Shown here piece after piece: positions 33,842 through 45,146 of a stretch of 64,000 bases of DNA (positions within the stretch are counted from its first letter, which is position 1; each line of letters begins with the position of its first letter). Source of the stretch: Thinopyrum elongatum (taxonomy: Eukaryota; Streptophyta; Magnoliopsida; Poales; Poaceae); assembly GCA_011799875.1 (NCBI GenBank), contig CM022303.1, forward strand, positions 186,596,088 to 186,660,087, given 5' to 3'. The position numbers were made by a program, and so were the translations under genes. Under the pieces are notes generated by a model. The model was not told the origin of the DNA. It saw only the letters and a program-made list of their open reading frames with translations, and searched no databases.

Positions 33842-36800
33842 ATGGAGGACGAGGAGCACGAGGTGTACGGCCAGGAGATCCCCGTCGACGGCGAGGACGT
33901 CGACATGGGCGCCGGGGGCGACGACGCCGCCAAGGTTCGTGATGCGCCCGTCTCCGCCGCCGCGGCGACTCGCTCGGCCCCTCTCTCCCGGTCCCGCACC
34001 CCAAACCCTAACGCTGGTACTGACCCTATTCGTGTCCAGCTGCACGAGCTCGACGAGATGAAGCGCCGTCTCAAGGAGATGGAGGAGGAGGCCGCCGCCC
34101 TCCGCGAGATGCAGGCCAAGGTCGCCAAGGAGATGCAAGGTCAGTGCCGTATCCGTGTACGGAACCTGTCGGTATCAACTTTAGGACCCGCATACGGGGC
34201 AGGGTGGTTGGGGAATTTCAGATCCGGGACACTAGTGGAACGTTTAGGTCTGGAGCAAGCGCTGGCCTCGCCCAGCCCGGCGAGTTTGCCTCGTTACCCA
34301 GCTTTTGGCTCGCTTCCGTTCGCAAGGCTGGATCCTAACACGCCCTAGGATCGCCTGCTTTCTTGTTGCTCATTAGTATGGGCATGTTAACCAGCGTAGT
34401 AAGTTGTATGGTGTGGTTTAATTGCTTTTGGTTAGTCCCTTGACCGCTTCTTATATGCGATTTTGTTAGTTTGCCTGCCTTGGGATGTATATATAATGTT
34501 GCTTCACGCATTCATAATCCTCTTAATTTCCTTTTAGAAAAAGAACCCTCTTAACCAGTTGGGGTTATGGTAGTTCTGTTGTGGTAAAGCATAATATGGG
34601 AGTATTAGAGGCTCTGTATGAACCGATCCACACCATTGTATTATGTAAGCTTCTACAAAATGATGTTTAGTAACTGCCTCTTTGCTTGCCGAAGCATACT
34701 CAAATGTAATAACATCATATTTCTGTGTCGGATCAATCTCGGAGCATATTCTTTTAGGCTTTGTTACGCGCTTTATACTGTAATTTCTATATTAATATTT
34801 CCTTGCAAATATCTTAACACATTGAGTCTTTGTACCATGTAGGCGGAGATCCTAACGCGACCACATCTGAAGCAAAAGAAGAGATGGATTCTCGTTCTGT
34901 TTTTGTTGGAAATGTAAGTTTTCATTCTGTTGTTGTCTAAATTTAGTTGGCACTCCTACATTTCATAGTAGTTATGATATCGCCTAGGTATATGCGATAA
35001 AACTGATACCATATGTTTCTTTTTACATGTGATTATGTTTGTTATGCTTGTGAAATCGTTTATAGAAAAGCTTATGTTCAAGTTAACTACTTGATTTGCT
35101 TGACCAGCCCAAATTTTGTTTAAGGTGCTCTTAGATTAGGTATTGATGTTTCCACAGAACATTCTATCTGTACTTTGATGATTTTTGTTTCTATTCTCAA
35201 TAGATAGTGTCATAATGCCAATCAGCAATGTGTCTTAGTCCCCTAAATAGTGCCATAACTTTGAACATGTATCATTGACAATCATATTTTATCAGTGACT
35301 TGAAATGCACTCTGTATTTTCTATTTTATCAATGTATTTTTTTCTGGTGCATTGATTGAGAAATGACATTGGCCGCAGGGTAGTCTGCTATCATCAAGTC
35401 TTTGAAATCGAAATTTTGGCATCTGGCTGAGTCTCAGTGCAAGTTCTAGTGTTAGCTTAGAGGGGGCAAGAAAAAAAAGAGGAAAAAAATCCATGAAAAA
35501 AAAGAAAAAATATTTGAAAAAGTAAAAAGAAAAAGAATATAGAAAAAGGAAGAAAAAAAAATACAGTGTGATAGGAAATGCCCCCGAAAATGTCAGTAGA
35601 GAACTGCTGCATGTACTCCACCTGGCGCTTGAGACTCATACATGGACTGATGTGGCATGGTATCAATAGCCATCGGTAGATGAGAATCAGTGGCAGGGGT
35701 GCATAGGCATGACATGTAAGTGTGACCACACATTTTACGTTGTGTCTATTGAAGAATGCTATGTTTTTTTTTTTCATGTTATGCCTGCTGGAGTGTTTTA
35801 TTCCCTGTAGTATGTGTCATTTCTCCCCTTGGAATTAATCATGTTTTAATAATTAATCTAATGGTTCATCTGCCAGTTTTGTCATCTTTCAGCAAAATAT
35901 AACCAATAGAGCTTCCTTTTGCTTTTGAAATATCTGTAGGAAGTGTGTATGTCAAAAATTTAACTAGAGTGCTGGTGTTTAGGGGCGTCTATATGAGTAA
36001 ATGATATCTGTAGTCACGATGTTTTAGTATTTCATATAGGCATTGGATGCATGTCAGTCTGAAAGCATGTAGACGCATATACCTGCTTTTCACTTTCTCT
36101 GATCTACCAATGACAGATTTGCTCTAGTAGTAACATATATTGTGCAGACCTGTGCAAGCACTGCTGTCCCCTCTTTCGACTTTTGGTGTATGTGTGTCAA
36201 TATGCTTTTCAGCCTGTGTCTATGTAACAAGAAGCCTATGATATATGCAGCTTATTTTAGAAGTCGACATGACTATAGATATTAAATAAACATTGCAGGA
36301 TGAGTATCTGTTTTCCTTTGTCCATTACATCCTGTTTATTCTAGTGTGTAGGCTGTAGGATCTTGAAAATGCGAACAATTAGTTACTATATGCAGGTCAA
36401 ACCGTATTGTGTAAGCCATAGAATGTTTTTCCTTATGAAAAATTGCAGACGTGAATGTTTTTCCTTATGAAAAATTAATATGAGGCTGAGCTGTAGACCA
36501 GTACCACTATCAGTTCCAAGTTTATCTGTTTACATCGTCAGTTCTGTGTATCTATGTACCTAGTAATTTGTCCTTGCATCTGTATGACATAGTTTGCTTT
36601 GCGCAATCCTTTTGCATCATTATTATGACTGAAGTACATTTGTTTCTAGTAAGGAATATGTGTGAGGAGTGTTAGGCTATATGCTCTTAGACGCAAAGCA
36701 GATGTGCTTGATTAACTTGTATCACAGGTCCAGTGTTCGTAATCTAGTGAATCAAGTAACAACAGTAGTTTCTTATTGTGAGTGACATAACCAGTCAAAA

Positions 36801-37601
36801 TTTGGGATGTTTGATGAAAATTTATCTCTATTCTAGAACAGTAACAGAAGTACTAATTACTGTGGAGCTCTAGTGAATTCACAGGTTGATAGTTTGCTAA
36901 AATTGAGATGCAGTCTGGTACTGTTGGTTTATTTTGAATGTTTCATTAGTTGCAAGCTGATTTTTAATGTGTTATGTGACATCGTAAGTGTACTCATTAT
37001 GTTTTGTAATTGTATGATCACAACTGCAGGTTGACTATGCATGCACTCCAGAAGAAGTGCAGCAGCATTTTAATTCTTGCGGAACCGTCAACCGAGTGAC
37101 TATCCTGACTGACAAGTTTGGTCAGCCTAAAGGTTTTGCTTACGTTGAATTTGTTGAAGCAGAAGCTATTCAGGAAGCTGTCAAGCTGAGTGAGTCAGAG
37201 CTTCATGGTCGGCAAATCAAGGTGAGCTGTGAATTCATACTCCCCTTGTACTGCAACTGACTACCTTGTTTTCAGCAATAACCTATGTGGTATGCTGACC
37301 TTCCTTGTATGCTCATTAGGTAGCGCCGAAGCGAACTAACGTTCCTGGGTTGAAGCAGCCCCGAGGGGGCCGAGGATTCAATCCATATGGCGGCCATCCC
37401 TACATGAGGCCATATCCTCCACCGTTTTACAATCCTTATGGTGGTTATGGGTAAGTTCAATTTTGTTTACTTAGTACCCCTTGCCCCCTTGGGCCTCTGA
37501 AATAACTAGAGCACCATCATCACTCGTCTAAAATGCCCTCCTGTTTTTCCTAATGCAGGAGAGCTCCCAGGTTCCGCCGTCCGCGCAGGCCCTTCTACTA
37601 A
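33842..37601 (+). CDS. PABN: nuclear polyadenylate-binding protein (PABPN1-like), five exons
   Basis: Exons 33842-34139, 34843-34913, 37030-37221, 37320-37450 and 37559-37601 all have GT-AG borders and give 244 residues, close to plant PABN proteins (about 220-230). The N-terminus is acidic ([20 protein letters not shown]). A coiled coil covers about 63-99 ([20 protein letters not shown]). One RRM covers about 118-190, with RNP2 SVFVGN split by intron 2 and RNP1 KGFAYVEF. The C-terminus is rich in Gly, Tyr, Pro and Arg ([11 protein letters not shown]...[13 protein letters not shown]), as in family members with methylated arginines. The protein binds nascent poly(A) tails in the nucleus and stimulates poly(A) polymerase. 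Intron 2 is long (2.1 kb). The coding sequence is intact. Confidence 0.95.
35467..35575 (+). repeat. purine-rich (GAAAAA) tract in intron 2 of PABN
   Basis: About 100 bases almost entirely A and G on the plus strand, with runs such as AAAAAAAGAAAAAATATTTG. A low-complexity tract, not an exon. The rest of intron 2 (34914-37029) shows no recognisable element. Confidence 0.8.
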
Positions 37602-38285
37602 GTTGTAGCTCTACTGGAGTTTTGTCAACACATGACAACACTAGTCTTCGATCGATCTTAAGCCAGTCAGAGAACTCAAATCCTTACACCGTGTTTCATT
37701 ATTTCACAGCAGGATATGTGATGGTTGTGTAATCTACTGTGTTGTGTTGAAAATTGTTTAAGCCACTACATGCATCAGCATTATGTACTATTTGACTTAG
37801 TAATTGAGTCATACGACATACTATGCCTGAACTGTATTATATTTCTGCTCTGAAGGAGTTCTGCGTGTAGTTCCTATCATCAGTCGATAGCGTATTTTGT
37901 TTTGACAGGTACAAAGATCGGTGGTAAGCATTGTATGGTGTCAAGTTGCAACAAGCATATTTTATCAACGGTTTTAAATCCTAGCCATTGTGGGGAAAAA
38001 AAACTAGATCATTTTTTTCCCCTGAAAAGGGGCCTCCACATCATCATGACATGATGCGGAGAGTTGTAATTTATTAAGGGACATTTACATTTCCCCCCTA
38101 ATTTTGGCCTGACCTCATCTTTACCTCTAAATAAAAACAATGCTCAATTATATCCTTCTTTCTGGACATAGTTGCCTTTGTGTGCATATGCCATTTATTA
38201 AAGTGCAAAAGTTTACAAAGAAGTCTTAGTAGCAATAAAAATAAAAAGATAAGACCCGATCAGCAAAAGGATTCATGACTCAACC
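37602..38285. other. PABN 3' flank
   Basis: The 3' UTR probably ends within about 250-300 bases of the stop at 37601. Beyond it the sequence is AT-rich with no gene seen. Confidence 0.5.
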
Positions 38286-38535
38286 ACTCCATCCAAACTG
38301 TGTGGCCATGGGTAGCCCGGACGGCCCGACCTGAAAAAGCCCGGGCCTAGTTTTTTTAGCCTGATGGCCGGGCTGGGCTCGGACTTGTCATTTTGCAATT
38401 TAAAGAAAAGGCCCAGCCTGAGGCCTGCTCGACGGGCTTTTGGACTGATGGGCCAGGCTTGGGCCAGAGAACTAGGCCCGATGGCAGGGCCGGGCCTGGG
38501 TTTTCTGCTTCGGGCTTTGTTATGCCCGGCCCGAG
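38286..38535. repeat. GGGCC-rich dispersed repeat
   Basis: GCCCGG and CGGGC motifs recur in both orientations (GCCCGACCTG, GGCCGGGCTGGGCTCGG, GGGCCGGGCC). It contrasts strongly with AT-rich flanks and looks like a small transposon remnant rather than a gene. ORFs here are compositional. Confidence 0.5.
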
Positions 38536-38602
38536 TTATACACTGGTATACTCCTCAGCATGCACATGCTGTAGTAACAACCACAAACTCCCATATGGAT
38601 GT

Positions 38603-38730
38603 CCCTTAAGATTGTTGTGAATATCAAACCAGCCAGTTCGCAAATAATTTGCGATACTTTTTTTTTGCCCTTAAGATTGTTGTGAATATCAACCAGCCAC
38701 TTCGTAAACAATTTTGCGATACTTGTGGTG
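38603..38730 (+). repeat. 65 bp two-copy tandem duplication
   Basis: CCCTTAAGATTGTTGTGAAT starts at 38603 and again at 38668. The units then share ATATCAA(A)CCAGCCA and TTTGCGATACTT with a few differences. Confidence 0.9.
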
Positions 38731-38779
38731 TCAAGGTAGCTAATCGACAAGACAAAAAAAAGATGTTAGATTTCTCTTA

Positions 38780-39840
38780 GCCAAACGCAGAAGCCGTATA
38801 TTTTATATCCATGTCAATTTCTCTTAGCCGAAATTATCTTAGAAAGAATCACCTCCCTCTGCATAAACCACATGAAAATGTTAATTTTAATTGAGACCTT
38901 AATCTTTGAAATATGACGGAACACCGGTCTCATATTGATAAGGTCCTCATATATAAACATGACTGTAAACACACCATTAGTATTCAGCCGCCATTTGAAT
39001 ACATCCAGTGTTTCTGATAAGTTGACCAACATCAACCTACAAACCATGTTATCCATTTTTCCCTAATCAAAGTCTGCCTAAATTGGATGTTTAAATGTGT
39101 AGATTGCCGGTCTCGTTTTTTCTATGTGCCACGTTGTATAACGGTGGGTACTGTAGAGCAAGCATATTGTCCGCCAACCAAGTGTCTTCCCAAAACTCGT
39201 AGATTGCCCATCGCCAACCTTAAAAGAACTTCTCTTAAAGAAACGAGACTTTTCCTCGTCAAGCCCTTCCAAAAAGGCGAGTGTCGGTTTTGCTTCCACC
39301 TGAAATAGAGTTTTGGAACATAGATACTTATTATGAAGAAGATATTATCATACACCCTCCTCGTTAAGAAATTTGTATGGCCATTTACTAAGCAAGCACT
39401 TGTTTTTTATCTCTATGTTCCAAGTATCGAAACCACCTTGATCCTTTGGCCGTCACAAAGATATCCCACTTAGCTAGTATGTACTTCCGTTTGTGCTCAT
39501 CGCACTGCCAGAAGAACCTAGATCGATAAAAACCAAGCCTCTTCAACACCCCTTTGGGTTTTCAAAAACGGACATCATAAACATGGGTAGACTTGTGAGA
39601 ACAATGTTGATGATAGTTAATCGTGCCCCAGACATGAGTTTCCCCTTCCAACTGTTGAGCTTCTTTTGATAGCAATCTTCAATAATTTTTCATTCTTCGT
39701 TCGCGAGCTTAGGATGGTGAATGGGTATTCCAAGGGACATTAACATAAGAGAACCCACCTCACGATCGAAGAGTTGTCTGCACTCACTCTCTGTTTCTTT
39801 GGCCTTCCCAAAGCAAAATAACTCGCTCTTATGGGATCTG
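38780..39840 (-). pseudogene. LINE-type reverse transcriptase fragment (C-terminal RT and zinc-binding domain)
   Basis: Read on the minus strand. KSELFCFGKAKE and SLGIPIHHPKLAN are followed by KKLNSWKGKLMSGARLTIIN and VLTSLPMFMMSVFENPKG, then NKCLLSKW, then FKVGDGQSTSF, then FKWRLNTNGVFTV and KVSIKINIFMWFM. This order (RT thumb with SWKGK.LS.GGR, then the zf-RVT domain with F.W.L..NG.F and K....K.FMW) is that of plant non-LTR retrotransposons. Many stops and frameshifts (for example after HHPKLANEE, and after FENPKGC) show an old, dead copy. The 3' end and poly(A) are not evident. Confidence 0.82.
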
Positions 39841-40686
39841 GAGCAGCAAGCAATATGCTGCAGCGGGTCTTGGAGGCGGTGGGTTGCAGGAGGGTGATCT
39901 GGAGTGGCAATTTGTTGAGTCGTACACTGAAGGAAGGTGGGGGTGAACGTTGACTCCGACCTCTTGGCTGTCGATGGATTTGGTCATTTAAGATCTCACG
40001 GGAGGAAAACAAACATGGTGGCTCTCACACAAGGAAAATTTGGGATCCACGAGTATGATTATCACGACCCAAAACACAACCCATTTTTCTTGTTACGGAA
40101 AACAAGACTACACAAAACCAATCTTGTCGAGTCATCCAGAACGCATCGTGCGATCGCCAGTAGCTTAAGGTTTGGTTGCTTTGCCCCCTCCGGCTGGATT
40201 GGTGTTTCTCCCCATGGCTCCCTATAGGGTGTTGCGTCGTTGTGGGGAGTTTTGATCTGGTTTGAGTGGTGTAGATTGGTAGGTTTTGGTATGGGAGGGA
40301 GTTAAGATGACGGGGTGACCTCTCCATTGAATAAGTCCTACCGGATTCATCGTTGTTTCCGTGGTGTGCTATTTTTCTTTGGCGGGAACGTGTGCGGGTG
40401 GGTCTTCGTCGGTTGAATCTTTGGTTTGATTGTGATATGTGGTGGTTCGTCCGCAAGGCAGAGAATGTTCTTATTCCTTCATGGCGGCATCAGATGGTTA
40501 TTTCCTTCTACGCTGATGGAGCTCTCACTGATACAAGATGTGTTCATCGTTATCAAATCCCAGACAACCCTGGTGGTTCAATCGATTTGAGAAACCTTAA
40601 GGAAGTTCTCTTCAACGGAGTCCAAATCATGACCCTGATGGTTCATTGCTACATCGAAATTCTTTCTAGGGTGGGTTGTTCTCATC
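39841..40686. other. no gene seen
   Basis: Mixed-composition sequence next to the LINE fragment. It may include more LINE-derived sequence, but no diagnostic motif is visible. Confidence 0.35.
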
Positions 40687-42400
40687 GACGATAACTCGTC
40701 GGAGTTAGTGGCCCTTATTTTCTATCTTGTAAGGTCCTTTATATAAAACCACATTTGTTTTGTTTCATATTTGAATAAAGTATTTTTTTTTTATAAAAAC
40801 ATAATTTTATAAGAGATCTCCTTTGCAAAGAAAAGGAAAAGAATGTTTATAGGAGGTCTCATATCTGTAGACATGTTTTCTCACACAAGCAATTTGGGAC
40901 TAAACTAACTCAACCTTGATTCTACAAGTTATGTACAAAACCAATAGATATGTGAAATTTCCTCTCTTAAATATTGAAGATGGATTGTCGAAAAGATATG
41001 CGTATATAGGAAGGACAAATTTGAAGTAATATTTGGTTGAATTGAATCCTACTTGTTTTCACTACATAGATTGGTCAAGACCATCAAATATTAATTAACA
41101 TTTTTTTGCTTACAAAGTTATAGTGGGATTAGAGCATTCAGAGGAGCTTTCCCTAGGACTAGAGGACCATGAAGGACACACTTCTGGTGTACCCGTTATC
41201 AAACTGTGAGCGTAGAACTTTACGAGATGAAATAGAGAAAGACAAAAGATTGAAGTTTGGTCATTTTAGTTTTTTTATTGTATCATCACCTAGTTCATTA
41301 AGAAATTTAGACCTAATCCAACAAACAAGACAAGGATTTACAAATTATGAAAAAGGCTTGAATGGTATGATTCCTCCGTCACCCCAAAATGGAAGGGGTC
41401 CATTATGAATAGTGATTGTATGGCCAAACATTACTCCATTCATTTCAAAATACTTTGCATATTAGGGTTCATTAGGACAAGTGTTATCCAACAATTATTC
41501 TATTATTAGTATGTATACTTTATGTAACATAATCTTTTTGTCATTACATTCATATTCATAAAGTACTTATCCGTAATTATGATTTTGTATAACAAAAGTT
41601 ACATATTAATATATTAATAGCACAATTGGTGTTTTGTTTCTTATCTGAATAAAGCAATTTTATTTCTATAAAAAATTATATGAGACCGCCTTTGCAAAGA
41701 AAAGGAAAATAATGTGTATAGGAGGTCTCATATCCGTAAACCTGTTTTCTTACAGAAGCAATATTCCAGACAACTCGTCGGAGTTAGTGGCTGTTATTTT
41801 TTTAATCTTGAGGGGACCTTTATACAAAATTGTAGTTGTTCTGTTTCTTATCCGAGTAAAGCATCTTATTTTCTATAAAAATAATTTTATAAGAGATCGC
41901 CTTTGCAAAGAAAAGGAAAAGAATGTTTATAGGAGGCTCATATTTGTTTTCACAAACAAGCAATATTCCAAACAACACGTGAGAGTTAGTGGCTGTTATT
42001 TATAATCTTGTGGGGTCCTTTATATAAAGCTGTAGTTTTTTGTAGGGGAATATAAAAGTTGTTCCGTTTCTTACCTGAATAAAGAAATTTTATTTTTGAT
42101 TAAAAACAAAATTTAATAAGATATCTCCTTTACAGAGAAAAGGAAAAGAATATTTATAGGAGATATCATATCCGTAGATCAGTTTTCTCACACAAGCAAA
42201 TATGGGACTAAACTCAACTCAACCTTGAATATACAAGTTCTTTACAAAAGCAATAGATTATGTGAAATTACTCTCTTAAATATCAAAGATGGATTTTCAA
42301 AAAAGATATGTGTATATGGGAACGTCACATTTGTAGTAATATGTGGTTGAACTGAATCCTATTTGTTTTCGCTAGATAGATTGGTCAAGACCATCAAATA
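40687..42400 (+). repeat. multiply duplicated AT-rich block
   Basis: TTTGCAAAGAAAAGGAAAA-like motifs followed by TTTATAGGAGGTCTCATATC recur at about 40831, 41690, 41907 and 42130. ACAACTCGTCGGAGTTAGTG or variants recur at about 40688, 41770 and 41970. The outermost copies share a longer stretch (about 40850-41110 and 42140-42400), including AGATTGGTCAAGACCATCAA. This pattern suggests successive local duplications of one sequence. No coding content is seen. Confidence 0.75.
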
Positions 42401-42403
42401 TTA

Positions 42404-42593
42404 CTCCGTCCCGAATTACTTGTCGCAAAAATTGACAAAAACACATCTAGATACATCAATACGGAGGTCCGAATTACTTGTCGCAAAAATTGACAAAAAC
42501 ACATCTAGATACATCATACTTGTCGCAAAAATTGACAAAAACACATCTAGATACATCAATTTTTGCGACAAGTAATTCGGGACGGAGGGGGTG
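42404..42593. mobile_element. Stowaway-type MITE with triplicated core
   Basis: Ends CTCCGTCCCGAATTACTTG and CAAGTAATTCGGGACGGAGG are inverted repeats flanked by TA. Inside, ACTTGTCGCAAAAATTGACA, then AAAACACATCTAGATACATC, occurs three times (starts 42418, 42476, 42518). This is unlike the usual simple palindrome of this MITE family. Confidence 0.85.
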
Positions 42594-42715
42594 TTAATTA
42601 CTTCCTCCGTCCAACAGTATAATAACATTTTTTGCCTACAAAAGTAGTGGGGCATGACAGACAGTACTCCATTGGTTTCAAAATACTTTGCACATTATGG
42701 TTAGGATAAGTTCTT

Positions 42716-43158
42716 TTTTTTTTGCATGGTAATACGTGTCTCACTCATATCATAAAGATCAAAGCACAAGTCACGTAATGACCGACATGACAAAACTGAA
42801 AAGATAGCAGAACATCTCTGAGCTTGACACCAACGCCCGTCACCTGCCTCCGGCACCACCACAGCAGCCACTGAAGAAAAAAATGACTGATCACCTCCTC
42901 ACCCGAGCTCGACGCAGCTCCATCGCTGATATGCAGCTTTGCGGACCTCCAAGATGGCTCACCAAAAGTGAAGCCATTGTCGTTGAACGAATCAGACCGG
43001 GGCAACACCCCGGACACGCCATCAAACTCCAGATCTAGCACCCCACCACGACTAAGACGCCGAAGGAGGAAACCATACCTGCCAACCACGAACCACGAAC
43101 TCAGCACACGTTCTGTCTTCCAGATGTCGTCAATGCAGACCACAATCTGCATCCGCTC
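42716..43158 (-). mobile_element. 5'-truncated poly(A) retroposon (LINE-like)
   Basis: Flanked by AAGTTCTT at 42708-42715 and 43159-43166. A T-run at the left end is the poly(A) tail on the minus strand, preceded in that sense by TGAGTGAGACACGTATTACC. Part of the interior is open on the minus strand (135 codons) but has no domain I know. It interrupts sequence that is uninterrupted in the related copy near 41480. Confidence 0.8.
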
Positions 43159-43325
43159 AAGTTCTTATCCAACAATTATTCTATTATCAGTATGTAGTAT
43201 ACTTTATGTAGTAACATAAAATGGTCGTCGTTACATTCATATTTCTAAAGTACTTCTCTGTAACTACGGTTAATAGCATAACCTGGTTGTCAAAGCTTTG
43301 TCCCAACAAAACCTAATACGGAGTA

Positions 43326-43562
43326 CTCCCTCCGTTCCAAAATATAGTGCTTCCTCTATTTCCGTGCTTCAACTTTGATCATAAATTTAACCAACGAGAC
43401 CGACTGCGGCGGAAGCAGAAGTTATACCAGCGAATTCATATTCAAAAGAAGTTTTCAATTATATAATTTTTTCTCCCGCCACAGTCGGTCTCGTTGGTTA
43501 AATTTATGGTCAAAGTTGGACCTCGGGAAGCGCGGGCGCACTATATTTTGGAATGGAGGGAG
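43326..43562. mobile_element. Stowaway MITE
   Basis: Ends CTCCCTCCGTTCCAAAATAT and ATATTTTGGAATGGAGGGAG, flanked by TA on both sides. A long internal palindrome (ATAAATTTAACCAACGAGAC with its complement near 43480-43505) gives a stable hairpin. Confidence 0.92.
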
Positions 43563-43602
43563 TATTAAATAGTTTGAAACCTATGAAGCACGATACAGTA
43601 AG

Positions 43603-43790
43603 AGCATGGTTAATAGTATAGCCGGCTTATAGCCGGCAAGTATAATGGTCAGATGCAAATAAGTACTACTTTATTGATGCATGGCCCACCTCCCTCTCTT
43701 ACAAAGTGTCTAGGAGCACGTGCTACAGCCGGCTATTAGTTAATAGCCCGCTTCTCTTTTCTCTCATATTCTCTCTCTGCCAACTCGACA
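43603..43790. mobile_element. MITE-like element with GCCGGCT inverted repeats
   Basis: GGTTAATAGTATAGCCGGCT at the left is roughly inverted by AGCCGGCTATTAGTTAATAG at the right. It resembles a common Triticeae MITE in the vicinity of genes. The exact ends are unclear. Confidence 0.55.
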
Positions 43791-43809
43791 ACAATATATT
43801 ATTTTAAGC

Positions 43810-44407
43810 CTTACAGCCTGCACACGTCACCTTATTATACTTGCTTAACAAAAGCATCGAAAGGTCATCGCCAAAAAAAAAGAGCATCGAAAGGCGTGCC
43901 CGGTGCTCAGAGCTGGCATCCTGGCAACGCCCCAATGGCTGCTCCCATCCCACCGGGAACGCCCATCTCTGGCGTGCGTGCGCATCGCCAAGGCCGCAGA
44001 GCGCCGCAGACGCGGCGTGGTGCACTGCATGGCGAGGTCAGCTCCGTTCAGGTGGCCTGCCCGCCTTGCCTTGCAAGAGACAAGTGGCTTGCCAAGTACG
44101 CGACGGGTGATTCCCCAGGCTGCATCTGACAACAAGACACCCCCTCCGTCACAAGATCTCAGGACAAAATCTAGGATCTGCCACCACCGCCCAGCCAGCG
44201 AGCGTGCGCGCGCGCGCGAGAGCCCTGCCTCTCGCCCTCCTCTGCTGGTGGTTGCCATGGCATGCACCCGCATCAGAGGAGCTCAGCCCAGAGCAGTGCC
44301 GCCACTTCTCCAGCAGCTCCTGCCACCACCAGCAGGTCAGGTCACATCTTTTCCACGCCTCGCCGATGGGATCGCACCTGGCAGAAGCCAGCCACTCATA
44401 ATCCTTA
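43810..44407. other. GC-rich spacer, no gene recognised
   Basis: Overlapping ORFs occur on both strands (up to 179 codons), but no domain, splice signal or codon pattern picks one. GCATCGAAAGG occurs twice close together (about 43853 and 43883). A (GC)n run is at 44206. Confidence 0.4.
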
Positions 44408-44820
44408 GGCCTCATTTGGTTCATAGATTAGGAAAATCGTAGCAATAGGAAAATCATAGGAAATAAGATGACATGTATCTTAAATCCTTAAATCCTATGA
44501 GTAAAAATAGGAAAGAAGATGTCCTTTGATTCATATTATAGGATTTTTTTTATTGAGGCTAATGTTTATTTTCCTATGAATTGAGGCTAATGTTTATTTT
44601 CCTATAAAATGTGAAGGATATGAAGAATTCCTCCATAGAAATGTAATTCCATTCCTATAAAACCAAATGTTTATTTTCCTATGAAATGTGGAGGATAGAA
44701 AGAATTCCTCCATAGGAATATGATTCCATTCCTATAAAACCAAAGGCTCTACAGAAATTTTTCCTATAGAAATCCTATCCTATAAAATTCCTACAAGATT
44801 CCTCTAAACCAAAGGAGGCC
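44408..44820. mobile_element. Tourist-like (PIF/Harbinger) MITE
   Basis: Ends GGCCTCATTTGGTT and AACCAAAGGAGGCC form inverted repeats flanked by TTA (44405-44407 and 44821-44823), the target size of this superfamily. The interior has duplicated TTGAGGCTAATGTTTATTTT segments and AT-rich CCTAT/ATAGG palindromes. Confidence 0.85.
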
Positions 44821-45146
44821 TTAAGATTCAGAAACAGAAACGAAAAATTTAAATTACTACAGGCAGCAGTATTCTCAACAGTTCATATTTGATGATTTGT
44901 TGCTCTATGTTTTAAGCACCACAAGATTTTTTTACATTCCAGACAAGCTCACTCAACATCCAGGCCAATATCTGCAAGCAGCTAAAGACGACACAATTTG
45001 ACACAATTACAAGCACACGAACACGGAACAAGATGCTTCAAAGCTGAAACATGCTATCAAGACAGCAGCAGCAGGAGCAAGCAAGCAGACAAGCAGGCAG
45101 ACTTCACTTCTCTTGACAGCTTATTTGATGATGAGGAAATCTTGGT

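Noticed and set aside
42404..42593. CRISPR-like array (three spaced direct repeats)
   Set aside because: The repeats lie inside a TA-flanked inverted-end MITE in a plant genome, and spacing is irregular.
43896..44442. candidate gene in the GC-rich spacer 43.9-44.4 kb
   Set aside because: Three frames and both strands are open to similar length, with no conserved motif and no splice-site support.
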